Source: Alligator mississippiensis
Taxonomy: Eukaryota; Chordata; Crocodylia; Alligatoridae
DNA: 64,000 nt
Reading direction: 5' to 3'
NCBI RefSeq assembly: GCF_030867095.1
Contig: NC_081829.1
Coordinates: 87,360,261 to 87,424,260 of the forward strand
Positions 57,321-64,000 of this stretch are shown here, one piece after another. Made by a program: the position numbers and the translations under genes. The notes beneath the pieces are model-generated. The model had not been told where the DNA came from. It did no database searches and worked only from the letters and a program-made list of their open reading frames with translations. Positions within the stretch are counted from its first letter, which is position 1. The number at the start of each line of letters is the position of its first letter.

Positions 57321-58920
57321 AAACAATAAAGACCTAATTACAGTTGTCAGTCTTTTACCTATCCCACTTACCTATCCTGTCCCGTCAGGATTTAGGATAA
57401 GGTTTAAAAGTTTCCAAAGACTTTGTAAGACTCATAAAGCAGAGTTTTCTCACCTGTAAGACAAACTATACCTGCCAGCTAAAGAATATTGCAACTATAG
57501 CACTGCTACACGTGGATATCGGCAGAGGGCATCATTTTGACTTCATGCAGCATCCCTTACCATATTCATTTTTTAATACTGGTACATATACATTTTTTCT
57601 TTAAAATAAGAGGCTGACCATTTATACATTTCTATATGCATTAACCCTCACTTGTAAGAATCACTCAATACAATTGTCATCTCTTGATTCTGCACATGGC
57701 CAGTCTGGAATATGTGGCAATCGTAATGGTTAACTCTTCCCACAAAGTTCACATGGAGGTAAAATGCAAGTAAGAGAAGTTTATTGCCTGATATTTTAAA
57801 CTGCCAAAGTCTACCCTAACAGATGAGCCCGAGCCAAGAATGAGAGCTACAAATAAGCAAAAGCTGTGTGCTGAAGTTTGTTTGATGTTTTAAATACCAG
57901 CTGGTGGAGGCTGCAGTATATAACGTGTCCCTCCTTCCATTTTCCACATTCAGGCATTAGGAGCCTTTTTGCTTTTGTGTGTCTCATTTTCCTATTACTG
58001 CTAATAACTTGGTACCAGTCATCTTTCACCTGAAAAGTATTATACTTATGAGTACCTTTTTATGGGGTAGCTGAGTTGTGCAAGTCTCACTTTAGAGTCA
58101 GCTTGTGTTGCTCATTAAAGCACAATACAGTAGGAATCATTGCTGAAGAGCAGCAGGTCCCCCTTCACCTGCCTTTTTCCCTCTCCATTCATTTCCCCGC
58201 CATTGCAGTTTTCCGATATCTTTCATTTCAGAGGCACTACATTGCTAACACAGTGAATTAGGAGACTGAGAAAATTTGCAGAGAGCAATGGGGAAGAGGG
58301 CTTTGAAATACTGGAAGCTGTACCTTTGGGATAACAACTCAGAAATTCCTTCTGGGCATCGTAATAGGGACTGTGATTTGGCATTAAAGTGAAGCCAAGC
58401 CGGAGGTACTTGCCTCTGGATTAGGTTTGGGTCAGCATTTCAGATGGGGCAGAGGAGCTGAGGCAAAAGCCTGACCTCGGGCGTAGAGCTGGGTTCTCAC
58501 TTTGCGACATTTGTGAGATTTCAGGACAAGACAAGGCAAACTCAGCAATGTCATATGAGGTTGCACTATAGTGGCCAGCTGGCTCACGAGAAAAGCTGTT
58601 TGTACGAGAATCCCAATATCATGAGGTTGTAATCGCACTGGATCTTAAAGGCAGGCTCCTCAAATCCAACCCAGAGCCAGAACCAGAGGGGCATGATCAG
58701 GTCCAAAGGCCCGAGTTTCTATTCCAGTTGCAAGGTCTCGGCAGAGTTCCTCTTGTCCAGAGGCTTCAGCACACGCTTATGTGCGTTTGTCTCAAGGCTT
58801 GGCAGCAGCTGCATAACTTCTGATCCCTGTTATCTGTTTTAAGATAAAGTGAGATGATTTAAATTGGCAGTAAAATAAGACTGTCCTCTTAGCTGATCTG
58901 ATAGATGAGCAGGAGGGTAG
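57321..58920. other. Intergenic stretch, nothing recognised
   Basis: Only short open frames; none has splice-flanked homology. Confidence 0.5.
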
Positions 58921-58964
58921 GAGTTCAATGTGAGCCCAAATCCTGGGCCTTTTGGGTGTGAGGG
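58921..58964 (+). repeat. 44-bp direct repeat, copy 1
   Basis: gagttcaatgtgagcccaaa and the following 24 bp recur at 59379-59422 with a single substitution (43/44). Confidence 0.9.
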
Positions 58965-59378
58965 AGGGACCAGGACTAGGTTTATTACTGGGTTTGGTTG
59001 ACCTTTGAGAAGTGAAATCATTGCCAAGTTTAACAGCACCCTCTACCGGCCACTAAAAGAAGAAAACAGGGGAGATGGACTGAGTTGCAGTGAGGCAGCT
59101 TATAAAGAGATGTTAGAAATTTAGAGGGTTTGTTTCTTAAAAGTGACAAAAAATAGCAGTGTATTTATTGCCTGGTAAGAACGCACCCTGTTAAGGTACA
59201 GTAAAGCTGCTCAGGGCGTTATTAAAGGTAACTTTGGGTTAATGCTTTCCTAGTGCTCTTGTCTCCCTGCTTCACCTGTGGCAAGTTAAAGGGTGTTTTT
59301 AATGTTTCCGGTACTACGCCTGGTAGGAACAGGCCAGAAATCATTTTAGGATGTTTCAGCCAAGGAGGTTCATACCTT

Positions 59379-59422
59379 GAGTTCAAAGTGAGCCCAAATC
59401 CTGGGCCTTTTGGGTGTGAGGG
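59379..59422 (+). repeat. 44-bp direct repeat, copy 2, abutting a CR1 tail
   Basis: Second copy of 58921-58964, differing by one base, running directly into CR1 3'-end sequence at about 59420. Confidence 0.9.
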
Positions 59423-59482
59423 GCTTGGTCTAGATGACTTTCTGAGGTTCCTTCTAGCCCTACTTCTCTGTGGCCTATTTTC
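59420..59482 (+). mobile_element. Very short CR1 3' tail
   Basis: ggggcttggtctagatgact, then ttctgaggttccttctagcc, then ctacttctctgtgg: the last ~60 bp of a CR1. Confidence 0.7.
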
Positions 59483-62400
59483 CTATACTCTGCTCGATGT
59501 GGATATGCAAACTCCAGTATACATGAAAACTGAAATAGATGTGTTGAAAGCTGATAATACTATTAAGCCCTACACAGACTATGTCAGATTTGGGAAATAC
59601 TAACAAATAACCTTAGCAACAATTTATCATTTTTTCCCCCACTATTGCTTTTTCTTTGTATATGTGTGGGCACTGTTGAATCTGTGACTACCAGAACATT
59701 TCCTAAAGTAAATGATAACTGGCATGCCGGTTTTTTTGTTGCCATACACAAAGCATAAACGTGGTTAAACACTCATTTCCACTGTTCTTTTCAAATGCTT
59801 TTGCTGTTTTGAATGTAAAATATTTAAGAACATGTTTGTCCTACAATCTGGTCTCTTGAGGTTTGTTTCACTGTCTAAACAAACATGCCAGCCAGACTTC
59901 TGCATTAGAAAATCTAGCTGAGAAATGTAATTCTCTGTTGGTTAGAAAAATGGGAAGCATTATCCAAAGCGGCACATTGACTACATTTGAAAGAGACTCT
60001 CTTCTGGATAATTTGTGTGACCAAGGAGGATTATACAACTTCTGCTCCTCTCAAATGAATGAGCACAGGAATTATCCCGATACACTTTATGTGCTGTAAG
60101 TGGCATTAATGAGCAACCAAATCCAAGGTTTTGTTTATTTAAAAAATAAGTGAACTTGGGTGTTTCTGAAATTAAGTTCCTAAAGAAATCAGGATGATCA
60201 TTGACACCGGCATGTCTTGCAGATCTGTGGCTGTAGGGATTGCTGTACACATGACCTAGAATCAAAGTCCAAGCTGCCTGCAAGATGGTCAGCATGAGTC
60301 GATCCCAGAATGCGCTACGGAAATTAGTGGGGCTCCCTGCACACTCGGGAGTTTGTCTGTTCACAATAACTTGCCGGAGCAGAGCTGCAGGTTGTGTGCA
60401 CATTAGCACACGCACTGTATTTTCTCACCTGCTCCAGGCTGAGCACTGGCGGAAGCACCCCGAATCCAAGTATTTTTCTAGTGGTATGAAAACACAAGGG
60501 TAAAAATGCCTGGACCAGCCTTGGCCAACACTTCTACCATGACTAGTAGCACTGCAGCTCTACCAGCGCTGAAAGACAGGTAAATTAAGGGTGAATTATC
60601 AGCCAACAGCCTGGCTCAGATGCACAGTTGAGCCGGTCTCATGAATAGGTTTTTTTCTCATTAACTAACTTTTTCATAGCTTGGATATGATAGATAATTA
60701 GCCACGGTTAATGTTAGCCGCCCATACCAGCTCTTTCTGATGGACAAGATTTGAGACAAGTGATTTTATGAAGTGCTACAGGAGCAGGCCAGATGACAAA
60801 TTGACAAGATATACTGGGTGCTCTTCTTCCCCCACCATAAAGGATGAGACACTGAACGAAACTGGAAAGCAACAAAAGTGAATGGTTTATTACCCATACT
60901 GATAGCCTGCAAAATTCATTGCCAGCTGGTATGTTTGGGGCTAAGAGCTCAGCAGGATAGGTCCTCGTGCTTCAGAGCATGGACACTTGACACAAGAAGC
61001 AGCTTTCCTGCGAGCGAGTTGTTCCATCATGGTCTTTCCTCTTGAGCTCGTCTCTGAAAACCACGTACTGGCTACTGTCAAAGAAACAGGATCCTGGACT
61101 TGATACATCAACACGGATCTGGCTGAAATTCCTAAGTTCTTCTCTCCAAAGATACTTTTATCTCTTATGGAAATCAGCAACCCTGTTACTGGGAAAGATC
61201 AGATTTTAAGCGCAATTATCCTCCCTGAAAAAGAAGAAGTAGGAACTGTTTGTTTCCCCTCTCTTTCCTTCTTCCCCTTCCCTCTTCTCCCTTCTCACAA
61301 AAACTCAATGCACTGTCTGCAATCTCTGCTTTCATAAAGTTTCACCTCACAAGCTGGCAATGGGTTATCAGCAGAGACCCCGCAAGCAGCTGTCTGGAAA
61401 CGACAGGCGCTTTGCAAAGAATTAAGTAAATTATTTCCATCTTAGTGTTGGTTTTGCTCACTACATCATGTTCAAACCTTTTACGCATTTTCCATTCATT
61501 TGGATGAATTTTTGTGTATCATTTACAAAACACGAACAAAATCTCTCTGAACTGGAGTTTCCAACCTCAAGGAGTCTTTATTATTTTTGGAATCATCATC
61601 AGGCCCTGGGCAAAGGCTTAAGGGGAATTTTATCCTTTGTAGTTGGGCCAATAACACTGTAAACTTAAAGATGTACTTTTTCTAAGCCCAAGAATAGGCA
61701 ATGAACCAAGTTCTCACTGTCACATGCACCAGTCACAAAAAATACTGACTCTTGCATATTTTTGTTTTATTGTTTGTGCTTGGATTGCTTAAAAATCCCT
61801 TTTGTGTGAAAGCCTGAAATGCTGTCCTGAGAGAGGAAAGCTTGTCTGTGCCTGAATGCGCCTTCCCCCTGGTTCCCAAAGGAAGTAAATAGCTGGAAAA
61901 ATAAAAGTGGGAGTGATGAATTTTTGAGGCCTTAGCATTTTTAAAGAGGGATACCAGTGGCACACTTGGGTCCGGTCACACACAAGTGGATAGCCAGGGA
62001 CATGGAGTTGAGGAAAATGAGATGAACTGACCCCTGACAGCAACAAATTTGGGTTTGAAGTGTGTGGATAGTGGAGCTCAGCTGTCTTTGCCTCCCTCCA
62101 CCATGTCACAGGCTGCAAAGAGAACAGCTTGACAGCGGGTAGAAAGAAAAAACAGCCACAAGTATTGCAAGGCCTATCGCATGGTATTGAGACAGCCATT
62201 GAAACTGGACTCAAAACCTGGCTGTTGATCTGGGTTCACATGTAGTTTTGGTCATAGGTGAAACAAATGTGATGAGATTAGTCTAGACTAAAGCTCATAG
62301 TACCTTGGACTACAGTGCGACAGCCATTACCCAGCCTGGCCTACTTGGTGAGTTGGGCTAAGGAGGGAGTTGGGAACTGATACTGCAAAGAATGGAGGAC

Positions 62401-63855
62401 TTCTTCTCAAAGTAGTGTTAATTTTCCTTTACGTAGGGGCACTCGCATTTGAAGTTGCAATGCAGAGGGTAATGAGTGGATCTTTCACTTGCTAAGGTGT
62501 TGTGCATGACAAGTGCCTTGGCTACAACAGAACATGCCGCCTACTTTCGTAGGATGAAGCCAACCCTTTGAGCAGTCCTTCCTGTTTATATCTTTTGCTT
62601 TAGTTTCCACTTGCCAACTAATAACAAGCAGAAGCTGGAAAGATCTGACTCTCAGATCCTTGGGGGCCAATATGTTGAAGTAGGAATGTATCCATCTGAG
62701 CTATGCCCTATGTGAAGAGTTTGGTGGCCTCTGTAGAGTTCATGGTGGGTTAGTGTTGGGCTGGGAGTAAAACTGACTTATTACCTCTGAGGCCATAGAC
62801 ATAGAGGCTAATCTATCTATTGACCTGGTCTGGCCAAGGCAGGGTTGAGACGCAGACAAAGCACCGTGGGAAAAGATGAATGCCCTAACAGCTCAGATTT
62901 GGGTTGCAGCATATGACAAAAGACACAAATAGGGGGATTTAAAATGATTCAAGCAAGAGGCAATAAGGGTAATGTAAGTATAATTATAAATGTAAGTATA
63001 ATTTCTTTGGAGCATATAACTCTGTGCTCTCGGTTACATAAGTGCACTTCTGGGGTAAGTACTTTTCAGCGATACAAGTACAGGGGCGACACGTACTCAC
63101 GGACAGACGGGGAGCTCTGTCACTAGAACAAGTGATGTCTCTGAGACTGCCAAACAGTTAAGCGGTATGTGCTCCCTTGGGGCTCCTGTGTCTGCTCCAC
63201 GGTAGGAGAACATTGTTTCCAGGCACATCAAGCAAACACCTTTCATTGGCAGTAAAATCATAGGAAAACAAACCCCTCTTATTCAGAGAGCTGCTCTTCT
63301 GAGTTTTTAAAGAGTCATGCGAGGAAGATAAGGCATGAGCTAGCAGGAGAGGGGTGACACTCCATGCCCTGGGCATTGAAAGAAAGCCCCCACCCGATTA
63401 CACGTCTGAATTCCTTCATCTCCCTCCTCTCTTGTTTATCATAGAGAACATTTTGGATCAAGCTGAGCCTCGGTCATCCATGAGAGAACCAATGAAACAG
63501 ATGGAGGCCACCAAGCTGTGCAGCTAGCTGCCTGCGATCTGAGCCTGCCCCAGAGAGACAGAGGCATCATTAAACAGGCCACTGGTCAATCTCCAGCTTC
63601 ACATCCGAGACGTGAGGAATGCTGTCTGTCTTACAGAGTGAGTGGCACTGGTGAAGAGTTTCAACAGCCAGGGAAGTTTTTACATGAAGTCTGTGATTTA
63701 TTATTTGTGTTGGTGGGTTCCTCTGCAACTCCAAGGGCGTGAGGACAAGGCAAATGCTGGGCATTGATAAAGCAACTTGTTTCTGAGAAGGGAGTTTCTC
63801 CAAAGGAAAAGAAGCATTTGCATGGGCTTTCTGCTAGGGAGGTTGAAGACTAAGG
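59483..63855. other. Intergenic stretch, nothing recognised
   Basis: Open frames up to 144 codons on either strand lack recognisable domains. From human synteny the next gene would be GRK5 on the minus strand, but no kinase or RGS-homology exon is visible. Confidence 0.55.
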
Positions 63856-64000
63856 TCATGTCCACACGAGCAGGGGCGTGCCTTTCCAGCAGCATGCATT
63901 GTAGTAGCACAAATTTGTGATGCTCCTTTGTGCCGCAGTGCACGTCCCTGCCCATGTGCTTTGCAGCAGGACACATTGTCCCATGTGCTGGGGGCATCTG
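63856..64000. mobile_element. Left end of a DNA element cut by the window end
   Basis: It starts ggtcatgtccacacgagcag followed by hairpin-forming segments (agcacaaatttgtgatgct; gcatgtgctttgcagcac-like pairs). It resembles the 'gtgtccagacgagc' edge near 23930 in reverse complement. Identity cannot be settled without the right end. Confidence 0.35.

Noticed and set aside
60285-62214. Open frames of 72-144 codons downstream of RGS10
   Set aside because: No recognisable domain, no splice-consistent partner, and length within chance expectation.
63170-63376. 72-codon minus-strand frame near the window end
   Set aside because: No homology or splice signals; likely chance.
54499-64000. 3' exons of GRK5 on the minus strand
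   Set aside because: Expected from human synteny, but no kinase or C-terminal GRK sequence is visible on either strand, so the gene probably starts beyond the window.
1-64000. Retroviral or other capsid-bearing element
   Set aside because: No LTR pairs, gag, env or integrase-like stretches were seen; all reverse-transcriptase sequence is CR1-type.

Overview
This is nuclear DNA of a sauropsid vertebrate, most likely a crocodilian. Two split protein-coding genes lie on the + strand with canonical-looking vertebrate splice signals. Most of the rest is intron and intergenic DNA with CR1 LINE fragments, hAT-type miniature DNA transposons and palindromic fold-back elements. The CR1 3' ends, with their 'gaccccctgcataggcag'-type block, look crocodilian to me rather than avian or turtle, but I could not search a repeat library. 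I saw no retroviral, Polinton, CRISPR, rRNA or tRNA signal.

Layout. (1) Positions 1-5857 hold the last six coding exons of TIAL1 (TIAR, an RNA-binding protein of the TIA family), followed by a 3' UTR with a proximal poly(A) cluster near 6.1 kb and possible distal sites near 7.3 and 8.87 kb. (2) Positions 8.9-31.1 kb are intergenic with no gene I can support. They hold CR1 copies, a CR1 nested inside an inverted-repeat element, several hAT MITEs with intact 8-bp target duplications, a palindrome with a CA microsatellite at its tip, and a roughly 0.9-kb DNA element. (3) Positions 31.14-32.2 kb hold a GC-rich minisatellite of 17 units with an exact 61-bp period. It abuts a CpG island that carries exon 1 of the next gene. 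(4) Positions 32437-54498 hold all five coding exons of RGS10, a small RGS-domain GTPase-activating protein of 181 residues. Its introns contain fold-back elements, a 40-bp minisatellite and a Tc/mariner-like element. (5) Positions 54.5-64 kb are 3' flank with CR1 tails and no recognisable coding exon. The next gene expected from human synteny (GRK5, convergent) is not reached.

TIAL1 followed by RGS10 in the same orientation matches the human 10q26 arrangement, which supports both calls. The genes are not known to form a pathway: TIAR controls splicing and translation through U-rich RNA, while RGS10 switches off Gi/q-class G-alpha signalling.

Most long open frames here, notably those of 386-663 codons at 30.7-32.7 kb, are artefacts of the stop-poor 61-bp repeat and are not annotated as genes. 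The most interesting items are the minisatellite at the RGS10 promoter, the palindromic element families present in two copies each, the repeat with a hammerhead-like core, and a near-identical 44-bp duplication attached to a CR1 tail.
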